A stretch of DNA of 64,000 bases from Cereibacter sphaeroides (GTDB taxonomy: Bacteria > Pseudomonadota > Alphaproteobacteria > Rhodobacterales > Rhodobacteraceae), in the NCBI GenBank assembly GCA_003243455.1, contig QFQS01000001.1, forward strand, positions 744,001 to 808,000, written 5' to 3'. Numbering within the stretch: position 1 is the stretch's first letter; each line of letters starts with the position of its first letter. The translations under genes were made by a program, and so were the position numbers. The notes beneath the pieces were generated by a model. It saw only the letters and a list, made by a program, of their open reading frames with translations, was not told the origin of the DNA and ran no database searches. This document shows, piece after piece, positions 55,428 to 64,000 of the stretch.

Positions 55428-56483
55428 ATGACTCGTCACTTCACCCTGCTCGCAAGTGCTGCGCTTGCCCTTGCCATGCCTGCGGGTCTTGCCCGGGCGG
55501 CCGACCCGGAGCTGACGGTTTTCGACTGGGCCAGCTTTGAGAACGCCGACCTGATCGCCGATTATGTCGCAAAATACGGCCAGATGCCGACCTATGCCCT
55601 GTTCGGCGACGACGACGAAGCGTTCCAGAAAGTCTCCTCGGGCTTCAAGACCGATGTGACGCACCCCTGTTCGCAGATGGTGTCGAAGTATCGCGATGCC
55701 GGCCTGATCGAGCCGTGGGATGTCAGCAAGATCCCGGAATTTGCCAATATCACGCCGGCCCTGCTGGACTCGAAAATCTTCAAGGACGATACCGGCGTCT
55801 GGTATATTCCGACCGACTACGGCTACACCGCCGTCGCTTACAATACCGACAAGGTTCCGGCCGAGGATATCTCGACCCTTCAGGTCTTTGCCGATCCGAA
55901 ATACGCAGGCCGCATCTCGCTGCCCGACAACACCGACGACGTCTTTGCGCTGGCGCTGCTGGCAACCGGGGTAAGCGACTGGACCACCGTGACGGAAGAA
56001 CAGTTCAAGGCAGCCGCCGACTGGCTGCGCGCGGTTCACCCGAATGTCCGCACCTACTGGACCGACCCGTCGGAGCTGTCGCAGCTGATGGCCTCGGGCG
56101 AGGTTCTGGTGTCCTGGTCCTGGAACGACGTCGTGCCGCTGCTGAAGTCGGAAGGCTTCCCGATCGGGTTCCAGCGCACCCCCAAGGAAGGCGTTTCGAC
56201 CTTCTTCTGCGGCTGGATCAACATGAAGGACGCCCCCGGAAGCGAAGACAAGGCCTATGACTTCATCAACGCCTGGCTGGCGCCGAAGTCTGCAAAGGTC
56301 CTGCTTGACCTCGTCGGCTACGGCCATGCCAACGACGCCGGCATGGCGCTGATCTCGCCGGAAGAGCTGCTGGCCGCCGACGCGAACCCGGTCGAGGGCA
56401 CGCTGCTGGCCCAGACCCCGCTCGACAGCGCGATGCGCGACCGGATGGTGCAGGAGTTCGAGCAGATCAAGGCAGGCTTCTGA
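55428..56483 (+). CDS. Periplasmic solute-binding protein, spermidine/putrescine-like
   Basis: 351 residues with a signal peptide (MTRHFTLLASAALALAMPAG, cleaved near ARA-A). The mature part resembles PotD/PotF-type binding proteins (ELTVFDWASFEN, VWYIPTDYGYTAVAYNTDKV, VSWSWNDVVPLLKSEGF). It would deliver a polyamine or similar cation to an ABC importer, but no permease or ATPase gene is next to it. GAGG lies about 8 nt before the ATG, and a good terminator follows, so it is transcribed alone. The 269-bp upstream region (55159-55427) shows no gene. Confidence 0.88.
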   Translation: MTRHFTLLASAALALAMPAGLARAADPELTVFDWASFENADLIADYVAKYGQMPTYALFGDDDEAFQKVSSGFKTDVTHPCSQMVSKYRDAGLIEPWDVSKIPEFANITPALLDSKIFKDDTGVWYIPTDYGYTAVAYNTDKVPAEDISTLQVFADPKYAGRISLPDNTDDVFALALLATGVSDWTTVTEEQFKAAADWLRAVHPNVRTYWTDPSELSQLMASGEVLVSWSWNDVVPLLKSEGFPIGFQRTPKEGVSTFFCGWINMKDAPGSEDKAYDFINAWLAPKSAKVLLDLVGYGHANDAGMALISPEELLAADANPVEGTLLAQTPLDSAMRDRMVQEFEQIKAGF

Positions 56484-56501
56484 CCGCCGGACAGCGATGT
56501 G

Positions 56502-56535
56502 AAATGCCCGGGCGAAGGTCCGGGCATTTTCTTTT
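56502..56535 (+). terminator. Rho-independent terminator of the solute-binding protein gene
   Basis: AAATGCCCGG and CCGGGCATTT form a perfect 10-bp stem with an 8-base loop, followed by TCTTTT. It begins 19 bp after the stop codon. Confidence 0.9.
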
Positions 56536-56631
56536 GAATGGGCCGCAACACAGCGGGCCAAAGCTTTGCGGAATGAAAGCGGTATGCTAGCCTTGGCCCA
56601 AGGATTTTTCCGGGTTTAAGGGGAATGCCCG

Positions 56632-57504
56632 ATGTTCAATCCAACCGCCGTGGTCGCGGCTGCTTTCGGCGACCATCTGGCCGAGACTTACTTGCAGTAT
56701 TTCGCAGGCCGGAAGGCCGATTACGCCGCCTACATCAACGGTTGCGCCCGCATGATGCTGGAGCGTCTGGGAAACTCGGACGCGCTGTATCACAATGCCG
56801 AGCATACGATGATGGTCACGCTGGTGGGCCAGCAGATCATCCGGGGACAACTGGTCACACGCTCGGTCCAGCCAGAGGACTGGCTGCATTACATCGTGGC
56901 GCTTCTGGTCCATGACATCGGCTATTCGCGCAACATCTGCGCGGGCGATACCGAGAACGCTATTGTCATCAACGATGCGGGGGATCTCATCTCGCCCGCC
57001 CGGGGCGCATCGGATGCCTCTCTGGCGCCCTATCACGTTGACCGTGGCAAGATTTACGCGCGTGACCGCTTCACGGGATCGACGCTGATCGACGCCGACC
57101 GCATTTGCGCAGCCATCGAATACACTCGCTTCCCGGTGCCGAAAGACGCCTATTACGCCGATACGGAAAGCGAACCGGCGCTGGTGCGGGCAGCGGACCT
57201 GATCGGGCAGATCGCGGATCCCTTCTATCACCGCAAGATTGCGGGACTTTACCACGAGTTCACGGAAACCGGCATGGCGCAGAAACTGGGCTATACCACC
57301 CCGATGGACCTGATGGAGCAGTTCCCGAATTTCTTCTGGTCGCAGGTGCAGCCCCTGATCGGCCCCGCCCTGCGCCATCTGGAACAGACGATGGAGGGCA
57401 AGCAATGGGTTGCCCAGTTGTATAACCACGTCTTTCAGGTCTCGCACCGCGCAAGCTGCCTTGGCCCGTTCACCGGGCCGACGCAGGCCAAGGCGGCGGA
57501 GTAG
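56632..57504 (+). CDS. HD-domain metalloprotein (Npun_R2479 family)
   Basis: 290 residues. YHNAEHTMMVTLVGQQIIRG supplies the first histidines, LLVHDIGYSRN the HD pair, and RAADLIGQIADPFYHRKIAG a later metal ligand region. Predicted metal-dependent phosphohydrolase of unknown substrate. It stands alone between the binding-protein terminator and an MBL hydrolase gene 46 bp further on. Confidence 0.85.
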   Translation: MFNPTAVVAAAFGDHLAETYLQYFAGRKADYAAYINGCARMMLERLGNSDALYHNAEHTMMVTLVGQQIIRGQLVTRSVQPEDWLHYIVALLVHDIGYSRNICAGDTENAIVINDAGDLISPARGASDASLAPYHVDRGKIYARDRFTGSTLIDADRICAAIEYTRFPVPKDAYYADTESEPALVRAADLIGQIADPFYHRKIAGLYHEFTETGMAQKLGYTTPMDLMEQFPNFFWSQVQPLIGPALRHLEQTMEGKQWVAQLYNHVFQVSHRASCLGPFTGPTQAKAAE

Positions 57505-57550
57505 GCATCGGTCGCTTCCCTTTACGAGGTTCCTGACTTACCAAAGTGGC

Positions 57551-58267
57551 ATGACTAGCTGGTTCCAGACAACTTCCGTAGCCCCCGGCATCCACATGAC
57601 GACCGAGCCTGCTGTCAACAGCATGTTCCGTGCCAACCTCTACACGGTCGAGGGGCGCGATGCCGACCTGCAGGTGGATTTCGGCGCAGGCGTGCTGCCG
57701 ATCCGGCCCGCGCTGCCCCTGTCGAACCGCCCCGTCATCGCGCTGGCAACCCATGTGCACATCGACCACATCGGCGGTTTCCACGAATTCGACGACCGCT
57801 GGGGCCATGCGGCCGAATCCGAAGGCTTTGCGACGATGGAAGATGCCTGGACCCTGGGCAACTGGTTCCGCGACGAAAGCCTTGGCCCCAGCGTGGCTGA
57901 ACAGCCCTACCCCGGTTTTCGCGCCGCCGAATGGAATTTGAGGCCCGCGCCGCTGACGCGGGTGTTGAAGGAAGGCGACGTGATCGACCTTGGCAACCGT
58001 CGATTTACCGTCCTGCACCTGCCGGGCCACTCGATGGGCGGGATCGGGCTGCTGGACGAGTTTGACGGCACCTTTATCGCCGGGGATGCCATCTATGATG
58101 CGGAGCTGATCGACGACATCCCCGGCGCCTCGGTGCCGGACTACCTCGCCACGATGGAGCGGCTGATGACGCTCGACTGCCGCATCGTCTTCGCGGGTCA
58201 CTGCGGGGCCTTCGACGAGACGCGGATGCGGGAGCTGGCGCAGGCCTATATCCGCAGCAAGGACTAA
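57551..58267 (+). CDS. Metallo-beta-lactamase-fold hydrolase
   Basis: 238 residues. The zinc motif is THVHIDHIGG (H-x-H-x-D-H), with later ligands in LHLPGHSMGGIGLL, FIAGDAIYDAE and FAGHCGAF. The substrate cannot be predicted from the fold. The start at 57551 is chosen from the N-terminus MTSWFQTTSVAPGIH; a longer frame begins inside the HD gene and lacks support. Confidence 0.88.
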   Translation: MTSWFQTTSVAPGIHMTTEPAVNSMFRANLYTVEGRDADLQVDFGAGVLPIRPALPLSNRPVIALATHVHIDHIGGFHEFDDRWGHAAESEGFATMEDAWTLGNWFRDESLGPSVAEQPYPGFRAAEWNLRPAPLTRVLKEGDVIDLGNRRFTVLHLPGHSMGGIGLLDEFDGTFIAGDAIYDAELIDDIPGASVPDYLATMERLMTLDCRIVFAGHCGAFDETRMRELAQAYIRSKD

Positions 58268-58339
58268 GCGGCCCGTCAACGCCCTTGCCTCTGCACGTAA
58301 ACCTTGCTCCAACAGGCCGACGCTGATGGAGCCCGCCTC

Positions 58340-59521
58340 ATGACCCTGCCGCTGAACCCTGCCATGGCCGCAACCGAAGCCCCGCCGGTGATGGAGGCGC
58401 GGCGCTGGCTGGCCGAAGCGCGGTTTACGGCTGAGCGCCCGCTGATCAACGTAAGTCAGGCTGCCCCGGTCGAACCGCCGCCGCTGGCTCTGCGTCAGGC
58501 GCTGGCCGAGGCCGCGCTGAACGACCCGCAGGCGCATCTCTATGGACCCGTTCTGGGCCTGCCCGCCCTGCGCGAGGAAGTGGCCATGCAATGGTCGGCT
58601 GCCTATGGCGGCGCAATCAGCCCCGCGCAGGTCGCGATCACCCAGGGCTGCAACCAGGCCTTCACGGCCGTCATGGCGACCCTTGCAGGTGCTGGCGACG
58701 AGGTGATCCTGCCGACGCCGTGGTATTTCAACCACAAGATGTGGCTCGACATGGCAGGCGTCACCGCCGTGCCCCTGCCGACGGGTGAAGGCCTGATCCC
58801 CGAAGCCGATCGTGCCGCAGCACTCATCACGCCGCGCACAAAAGCGATCGTTCTGGTCAGCCCGAACAATCCCGGCGGGGCGGAATACCCGACGGAAACC
58901 CTGCGCGCCTTCTTCGATCTGGCCCGCCGCAACGGCCTCGCCCTGATCTTGGATGAGACCTATCGCGATTTCGACAGCCGTCCGGGCCGCCCGCATGAGT
59001 TGTTCACCGATCCCGACTGGGCCGACACGCTGATCCACCTTTATTCCTTTTCCAAGGCCTACCGGCTGACTGGCCACCGTGTCGGCGCTGTCGTCGCTGA
59101 CACAGGCAGGCTGGCCGAGGTCGAGAAATTCCTCGACACCGTCGCGATCTGCCCCGGCCAGCTGGGCCAGATCGGCGCGCTGTGGGGCCTGCGCAACCTG
59201 TCGCAATGGGTGGCGGGCGAGCGCGATGAAATCCTTTCCCGCCGCACCGCGATGACCGGCGGTTTTGCGGCATTGTCGGGATGGAAGCTGCTGGGATGCG
59301 GCGCCTATTTCGCCTATGTCGAACACCCTTTCGGGCTGCCGTCCGAAACTCTGGCCAAGCGTCTGGTGCATGAGGCCGCCATCCTGATGCTGCCCGGCAC
59401 GATGTTCCAGCCGCAAAGCCACCCCGAGGGCGCACGGCAGTTGCGCATCGCCTTCGCCAATATCGACGCGACCGGCATTGCGCAGATGTTCGGTCGTCTG
59501 GCCGACCTCAAGCTGTCGTGA
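58340..59521 (+). CDS. Class I/II PLP-dependent aminotransferase
   Basis: 393 residues. Fold type I enzyme with QGCNQAFTAVMATLAGAGDE, VLVSPNNPGGAEYPTETL, LILDETYRDF and the PLP lysine in YSFSKAYRLTGHRVGAV. It belongs to the broad aspartate/aromatic aminotransferase group; the substrate is unknown. GGAG lies about 9 nt before the ATG at 58340; a TTG at 58304 is less likely. Confidence 0.9.
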   Translation: MTLPLNPAMAATEAPPVMEARRWLAEARFTAERPLINVSQAAPVEPPPLALRQALAEAALNDPQAHLYGPVLGLPALREEVAMQWSAAYGGAISPAQVAITQGCNQAFTAVMATLAGAGDEVILPTPWYFNHKMWLDMAGVTAVPLPTGEGLIPEADRAAALITPRTKAIVLVSPNNPGGAEYPTETLRAFFDLARRNGLALILDETYRDFDSRPGRPHELFTDPDWADTLIHLYSFSKAYRLTGHRVGAVVADTGRLAEVEKFLDTVAICPGQLGQIGALWGLRNLSQWVAGERDEILSRRTAMTGGFAALSGWKLLGCGAYFAYVEHPFGLPSETLAKRLVHEAAILMLPGTMFQPQSHPEGARQLRIAFANIDATGIAQMFGRLADLKLS

Positions 59522-59619
59522 GTTACCGCGGGCTAGCGTGACACGAGCGGCACGCGCATCTTGCCGGATGGCCCCCGACCGCATAGACAGGCGCAAATCT
59601 GCAGAAAGCACTCCGCGCC

Positions 59620-61491
59620 ATGGCCAAATCCGCAAAGACCGAAGCTGCTCCGAAGGCAAAGACCAAGAAGGGCCACGTCGTCCTTGTCTGGGTTCTGATG
59701 GCCATGCTGGTTGCCGGTCTGGGCGGGTTCGGCGTCACCAACTTTGGCGGGAATGTCGGCAATATCGCGCAGGTCGGCGATCAGGACATCACGGTCAACC
59801 AATATGCGCGCGCTCTGGAGCAGGAAATCCAGGCTTTCAGTGCTCAGGTAGGCCAGCCTGTCACCAAGGATGAGGCGTTTTCTATCGGGCTTGACCGTCA
59901 GGTGCGCCAGCGGCTGATCTCTCAGGCGGCGCTGGACAACGAGGCGGAGCGCATCGGCATCTCGATAGGGGATGAGCGCGTCGCGAAAGAGATCATGACC
60001 GTCGCGGCTTTCAAGGGGCCGACGGGCAGCTTTGAGCGCGACACCTACCGCTTCACTCTTGAACGCAACAACATGACCGAGAAAGAGTTCGAGGCCGGGG
60101 TGCGCGACGACCTTTCTCGTTCGATCCTGCAAGGGTCGGTCGCCAGCGGCTTTGTCGCACCTAAATCCATGGTCGACACACTTCAGAACTGGCTTGGCGA
60201 AAAGCGCGGATTCAGCCTGCTGCGCCTAACCGAGACCGATCTGGCGACACCGCTGGCACAGCCGACGGACGCAGACCTCAAAGCCTTCTACGACGCCAAC
60301 GGCCCGATGTTCACCGCGCCCGAGGCAAAGCGGATAAGCTATGCGGCGCTGCTGCCCGACATGCTGACCGATAGTGTCCAACTGGACGAAACCGCGCTTA
60401 AACAGGCCTATCAGGACCGCATCACTGAATTCGTCCAGCCCGAGCGCCGCCTTGTCGAACGGCTGGTCTTCCCCGATGATGCCGCCGCCGCCGCCGCCAA
60501 GGCAAAGCTTGACGCAGGCGCGACCTTCGAGACGCTGGTGACTGATCGTGGCCTGCAGCTGACAGATGTGGATATGGGCGAGATGTCCAGGGAAGATTTG
60601 GGAGCGGCGGGCGATGCGGTTTTCGCCCTGACCGAACCGGGCGTCGTCGGCCCCCTGCCCTCTGACCTTGGTCCTGCGCTTTACCGGATGAACGGCATTC
60701 TGGTGGCCCAGGAAACCACATTCGAGGAAGCGCGCGAAACGCTTGTGGCCGAGCAATCGGCCGATGCCGCGCGGCGCGAGATCGCTGACAAGACCGAAAG
60801 CATCGACGACCTTCTGGCGGGTGGCGCCACATTGGAGGATCTTGCGAACGAGGCCGGCATGCAGCTTGGCACCATCGACTATGTGCCGGGCGCGGATTCG
60901 CCATTGTCCGGCTATGAGGCCTTCCGCAAGGCGGCGGATGCGGTCAAGGATGGCGATTTCCCCGAACTGATCCAGCTTGACGATGGCGGCATCGTCGCGA
61001 TCCGGCTGGACAGCGTCGTGCCGCCGACGCTCAAGCCCTTTGACACGGTGCGCGATCAGGTAGTGACCGCCTGGCAGGCCGATGCCCTTCACAAGGCGCT
61101 TGTTGCCCGCGCGAACGAAGCCAAGACAGCCGTCGAGGGCGGCGAGTCGCTGGGTTCCTTCGGTATCGTCGAGACGACTGCCTCCGCCGGTCGCGACGCC
61201 TTCATCGAAGGCGCGCCAGCCGACCTGATCACGACCGTGTTTCAACTGAAGCCGGGCGAGATGCGCGTGGTCGATGGGCCGGAGTTCGTGGCGCTGGTGC
61301 GCCTGGACGAGGTCGAGGCGACCGTTACCGATGGCCCCGATGCCGAGGCGATGCGCAACCAGCTTAACACCCAGGTCGCGCAAGCCATCGCCCAGGATGC
61401 GTTCGGTCTGTTTTCCTCAGCCGTTACCGCCGAGGCCGGCATAACTCTGAACGATGCCGCGATTTCCGCCGTCCAGGCCCAGCTCCGGTAA
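59620..61491 (+). CDS. ppiD: PpiD-like periplasmic folding factor
   Basis: 623 residues. A cytoplasmic Lys/Ala-rich N-terminus, one membrane span (about 19-42, HVVLVWVLMAMLVAGLGGF), then a long periplasmic SurA_N-like region with MTEKEFEAGVRDDLSRSILQ and a parvulin-like middle. PpiD is a SecYEG-linked chaperone that helps newly exported proteins fold. In the Rhodobacteraceae it is typically upstream of trpE, which follows here after 6 nt. Confidence 0.9.
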   Translation: MAKSAKTEAAPKAKTKKGHVVLVWVLMAMLVAGLGGFGVTNFGGNVGNIAQVGDQDITVNQYARALEQEIQAFSAQVGQPVTKDEAFSIGLDRQVRQRLISQAALDNEAERIGISIGDERVAKEIMTVAAFKGPTGSFERDTYRFTLERNNMTEKEFEAGVRDDLSRSILQGSVASGFVAPKSMVDTLQNWLGEKRGFSLLRLTETDLATPLAQPTDADLKAFYDANGPMFTAPEAKRISYAALLPDMLTDSVQLDETALKQAYQDRITEFVQPERRLVERLVFPDDAAAAAAKAKLDAGATFETLVTDRGLQLTDVDMGEMSREDLGAAGDAVFALTEPGVVGPLPSDLGPALYRMNGILVAQETTFEEARETLVAEQSADAARREIADKTESIDDLLAGGATLEDLANEAGMQLGTIDYVPGADSPLSGYEAFRKAADAVKDGDFPELIQLDDGGIVAIRLDSVVPPTLKPFDTVRDQVVTAWQADALHKALVARANEAKTAVEGGESLGSFGIVETTASAGRDAFIEGAPADLITTVFQLKPGEMRVVDGPEFVALVRLDEVEATVTDGPDAEAMRNQLNTQVAQAIAQDAFGLFSSAVTAEAGITLNDAAISAVQAQLR

Positions 61492-61497
61492 AGGCCC

Positions 61498-63006
61498 GTG
61501 GCGCTGACCCCTTCTTTCGAAGAGTTTGAGCGCGGCTGGGCAGAGGGGCGCAACCAGCTGGTCTACGCCCGTCTTGCCGCCGATCTGGATACGCCCGTCT
61601 CGCTGATGCTGAAACTGGCCGAGGCGCGGACCGACAGCTTTATGCTGGAATCCGTGACGGGGGGCGAGGTTCGCGGTCGCTACTCGGTCATCGGCATGAA
61701 GCCCGACCTGATCTGGCGCTGCCACGGAACGGAAGCCGCGATCAACCGCGAGGCCCGCTTTGACGCGGCAGCCTTCCGCCCCATCGAAGGCCACCCGCTG
61801 GACACATTGCGGGCGCTGATCGCCGAATCCCGCATCGACATGCCCGCCGACCTGCCGCCCATCGCGGCGGGCCTGTTCGGTTATCTGGGTTATGACATGA
61901 TCCGGCTGGTCGAGCATCTGCCAGACATCAACCCCGATCCGCTGGGACTGCCTGACGCCATCATGCTGCGCCCCTCGGTCGTCGCCGTCCTAGACGGCGT
62001 AAAGGGCGAAGTCACCGTTGTTTCCCCCGCCTGGGCCGCTTCGGGCCTGTCGGCGCGCGCAGCCTATGCGCAGGCGGCAGAGCGGGTGATGGACGCGCTG
62101 CGCGACCTTGACCGCGCGCCCCCGGCCCTGCGCGACCTGGGCGAGGCGGCACCCGTCGGCCCTATGCACTCCAATTTCTCGAAGGACGGCTACAAGGCCG
62201 CCGTCGAAAGGGCCAAGGACTACATCCGCGCGGGTGACATCTTTCAGGTCGTCCCGTCGCAGCGTTGGTCGCAAAGCTTCACCCTGCCGCCTTTCGCGTT
62301 TTATCGTTCGTTGCGAAGGACAAACCCCTCACCCTTCATGTTCTTCTTCAACTTCGGCGGCTTCCAGGTGATCGGCGCCAGCCCTGAAATCCTCGTGCGC
62401 CTGCGCGAAGGAGAGGTCACGGTTCGCCCCATCGCCGGCACCCGCCGCCGCGGCGCCACGCCCGACGAAGATCGCGCGCTTGAGGCGGAATTGCTGGCCG
62501 ATCAAAAGGAACTGGCAGAGCATCTGATGCTGCTGGACCTTGGCCGCAACGACGTCGGCCGTGTGGCAAAGGTCGGCACCGTGCGCCCGACGGAAAAGTT
62601 CATCATCGAACGCTACAGCCACGTCATGCACATCGTCTCGAACGTGGTCGGCCAGATCGCCGACGGCGAGGATGCCCTGTCTGCCCTTCTCGCCGGTCTG
62701 CCCGCCGGAACCGTCTCCGGCGCGCCCAAGGTCCGCGCGATGGAGATCATCGACGAACTGGAACCGGAAAAGCGCGGCGTTTATGGTGGCGGCGTCGGCT
62801 ATTTCGCCGCGAATGGCGAAATGGACATGTGCATCGCCCTGCGCACCGCCGTGTTGAAGAACGAAACCCTCTATACCCAGGCGGGTGGCGGCGTCGTCTA
62901 CGACAGCGACCCCGAGGCGGAGTACGAGGAAAGCGTCAACAAGGCCAAGGCACTGCGTCGCGCCGCCGAGGATGCCGGGCTTTTTGCGCGACGCGGCAAC
63001 GGCTGA
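61498..63006 (+). CDS. trpE: Anthranilate synthase component I
   Basis: 502 residues from a GTG 6 nt after ppiD. The chorismate-binding domain has PVSLMLKLAEARTDSFMLES (feedback-Trp region), IQVVPSQRW-like FQVVPSQRW, RPIAGTRRRG, LLDLGRNDVGRVAKVGTV and GTVSGAPKVRAMEIIDELEP. It catalyses the first step of tryptophan synthesis with TrpG, which is not in the window. No leader peptide rich in Trp codons is visible because the gene is coupled to ppiD. Confidence 0.97.
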   Translation: MALTPSFEEFERGWAEGRNQLVYARLAADLDTPVSLMLKLAEARTDSFMLESVTGGEVRGRYSVIGMKPDLIWRCHGTEAAINREARFDAAAFRPIEGHPLDTLRALIAESRIDMPADLPPIAAGLFGYLGYDMIRLVEHLPDINPDPLGLPDAIMLRPSVVAVLDGVKGEVTVVSPAWAASGLSARAAYAQAAERVMDALRDLDRAPPALRDLGEAAPVGPMHSNFSKDGYKAAVERAKDYIRAGDIFQVVPSQRWSQSFTLPPFAFYRSLRRTNPSPFMFFFNFGGFQVIGASPEILVRLREGEVTVRPIAGTRRRGATPDEDRALEAELLADQKELAEHLMLLDLGRNDVGRVAKVGTVRPTEKFIIERYSHVMHIVSNVVGQIADGEDALSALLAGLPAGTVSGAPKVRAMEIIDELEPEKRGVYGGGVGYFAANGEMDMCIALRTAVLKNETLYTQAGGGVVYDSDPEAEYEESVNKAKALRRAAEDAGLFARRGNG

Positions 63007-63024
63007 CGGCCAAGGACCTCTTCG

Positions 63025-63076
63025 CTTCTTCCGTTCTTAAATATCCCACGGGGGCGCGGGGGTGTGAAACCCCCGC
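63025..63076 (-). repeat. GC palindrome repeat, family 2, copy 2
   Basis: On the plus strand the hairpin GCGGGGGT-gtgaa-ACCCCCGC (63056-63076) follows CCCACGGGGGC. On the minus strand the element ends GGGATATTTAAGAACGGAAG and is then like copy 1 at 34323-34371 (GGGATATTTGTGAACAGAAG). It lies between the convergent trpE and pepT and may act as a bidirectional terminator. Confidence 0.75.
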
Positions 63077-63094
63077 TTCTACACAGATATCAGG

Positions 63095-64000
63095 CTACTC
63101 AGCCGCCAGTTCCGCCAGCTTCAGGCAGACCTGCGTCGCCGCCGCCATATCCTGCACGCTGATCCATTCCAGTGGTCCGTGGATCATCTGCATCCCGGTG
63201 AAGATGTTCGGCGTCGGCACGCCGCGCTCGGTCAGGCGCGACCCATCGGTGCCGCCCCGGATCGGCACCGAGAATGGCTCGATCCCCACCGCCCGACAGG
63301 CCGTGCGGGCCAGTTCGACGGGGCGCATGTCGTCGGCCAGCCAGTAGCGCATGTTGCGATACTGTTCCTTGATCGTCACCTCGATCTTGGCGCGAGGTTC
63401 TGTCGCGGCGATGGCTTCGCAGACCTTGCGCAGCAGCGCGCCATGGGCGGCCAGCGCTTCACGCTCGAAATCGCGCAGGATCAGCTTGATCGTGGCCTCG
63501 GCCGCCGTGCCGTGCATCTCGTAGACGTGGATGAAACCCTGCCGGTCGTCGGTGGTCTCGGGCGTCAGCGTCACCTGCGGCAGCGTGTCGACGATCTTCG
63601 CCGCCAGATGCAGCGCGTTCACCAGCTTGTCCTTCGCCTGACCGGGATGGATCGATACGCCCGTGACCTTTACCACCGCGCCATCGGCCGAGAAGGTCTC
63701 ATAGACGATCTCGCCCCGCTCTGCGCCGTCGAGCGTATAGGCGAAATCGACGCCAAGATCCTTCGGCAGCCGCTCATGCACGCCGCGCCCGATTTCCTCA
63801 TCCGGGGTAAAGCCGATGCGGATTGCCCCATGCGGTATCTCGCGATGGTTCAGCAAATGATGCGCGGCAGTCATGATGATGGCGACGCCCGCCTTGTCAT
63901 CCGCGCCAAGCAGGGTCGTGCCGCTGGCGGTGATGATGTCATGGCCGATGCACTGGCCAAGATAGGGCGATTCCGCGTGGCTCAGCACAAGGTCGGGCGC
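63095..64000 (-). CDS. pepT: Peptidase T (tripeptidase), N-terminus beyond the window
   Basis: About 302 C-terminal residues are visible. M20 metallopeptidase blocks appear: TLLGADDKAGVAIIMTAAHH, FTPDEEIGRGVHE, a zinc-ligand Asp in TLDGAERGEIVYETF, and PIRGGTDGSRLTERGVPTPN near the end. It removes N-terminal residues from tripeptides in the cytoplasm. The frame is still open at position 64000 (APDLVLSH), so the start lies outside. Confidence 0.93.
   Translation of the reverse strand, partial: APDLVLSHAESPYLGQCIGHDIITASGTTLLGADDKAGVAIIMTAAHHLLNHREIPHGAIRIGFTPDEEIGRGVHERLPKDLGVDFAYTLDGAERGEIVYETFSADGAVVKVTGVSIHPGQAKDKLVNALHLAAKIVDTLPQVTLTPETTDDRQGFIHVYEMHGTAAEATIKLILRDFEREALAAHGALLRKVCEAIAATEPRAKIEVTIKEQYRNMRYWLADDMRPVELARTACRAVGIEPFSVPIRGGTDGSRLTERGVPTPNIFTGMQMIHGPLEWISVQDMAAATQVCLKLAELAAE

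Noticed and set aside
57470..59659. Long minus-strand frame opposite the MBL and aminotransferase genes
   Set aside because: Shadow of two well supported plus-strand genes.

Overview
This is a high-GC stretch of bacterial chromosome from an alphaproteobacterium. Gene content points to the Rhodobacteraceae, most likely Paracoccus or a close relative. The markers are a soxBDAG sarcosine oxidase operon, a yajC-secDF-ccmABCDG run, a trgAB tellurite-resistance pair next to cfa and phr, a surE-pcm-nlpD operon, a ppiD-trpE pair, and Rhodobacteraceae-type GC-rich intergenic palindromes. Genes are tightly packed on both strands, often with 4-nt ATGA/GTGA overlaps. I see no tRNA or rRNA gene, insertion sequence, phage module or CRISPR array, so this is mostly core chromosome. 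The genus is inferred from gene families and repeat style, not from a marker gene.

Layout. 0-7 kb: purB, an LpxL-type acyltransferase, an EamA transporter, a solitary fliG, and small secreted proteins (a 53-residue Cys protein, a TPR protein and a DUF1223 protein). 7-17 kb: aconitase, then a minus-strand run yajC-secD-secF-Mth938-like-ccmABCDG-hypothetical, combining Sec export with cytochrome c haem delivery. 17-30 kb: a trypsin-like protease, serS, a TspO-like membrane protein, the yfgM-bamB-der group (outer-membrane and ribosome biogenesis), an Atm1-type exporter divergent from an ArsR regulator, a LysM protein, a LOG-family protein, a phosphoesterase, RarD and SodB. 30-36 kb: soxBDAG with palindromic repeats in its two internal gaps. 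36-41 kb: ccmI-ruvX, a class C beta-lactamase-fold hydrolase followed at once by a decayed second ruvX 3' end, DUF1289, PAP2 and a GT39 glycosyltransferase. 42-50 kb: PhyH, TauE/SafE, Bcr/CflA and DusA genes, then surE-pcm-nlpD. 50-55 kb: trgB, trgA, cfa, phr and a class V aminotransferase. 55-64 kb: a lone solute-binding protein, HD and MBL hydrolases, a class I aminotransferase, ppiD, trpE and a truncated pepT.

Most notable: (1) a three-copy structured intergenic repeat of about 210 bp (1522-1730, 3656-3863, shortened at 39284-39418), always with the same end facing a neighbouring gene's 3' end; (2) a second-copy ruvX 3' remnant that starts 2 nt after the hydrolase stop, suggesting how that gene was inserted; (3) an ArsR protein with a Cys91-93/Cys101-102 cluster, divergent from an Atm1-like exporter and with a putative operator touching its own start codon; (4) two adjacent secreted proteins sharing a CSxGQxWD...C motif; (5) a DusA whose expected catalytic cysteine position is Met; (6) a LytM domain lacking zinc ligands in NlpD. 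No wholly new multi-gene system is evident; these are the leads I can support.
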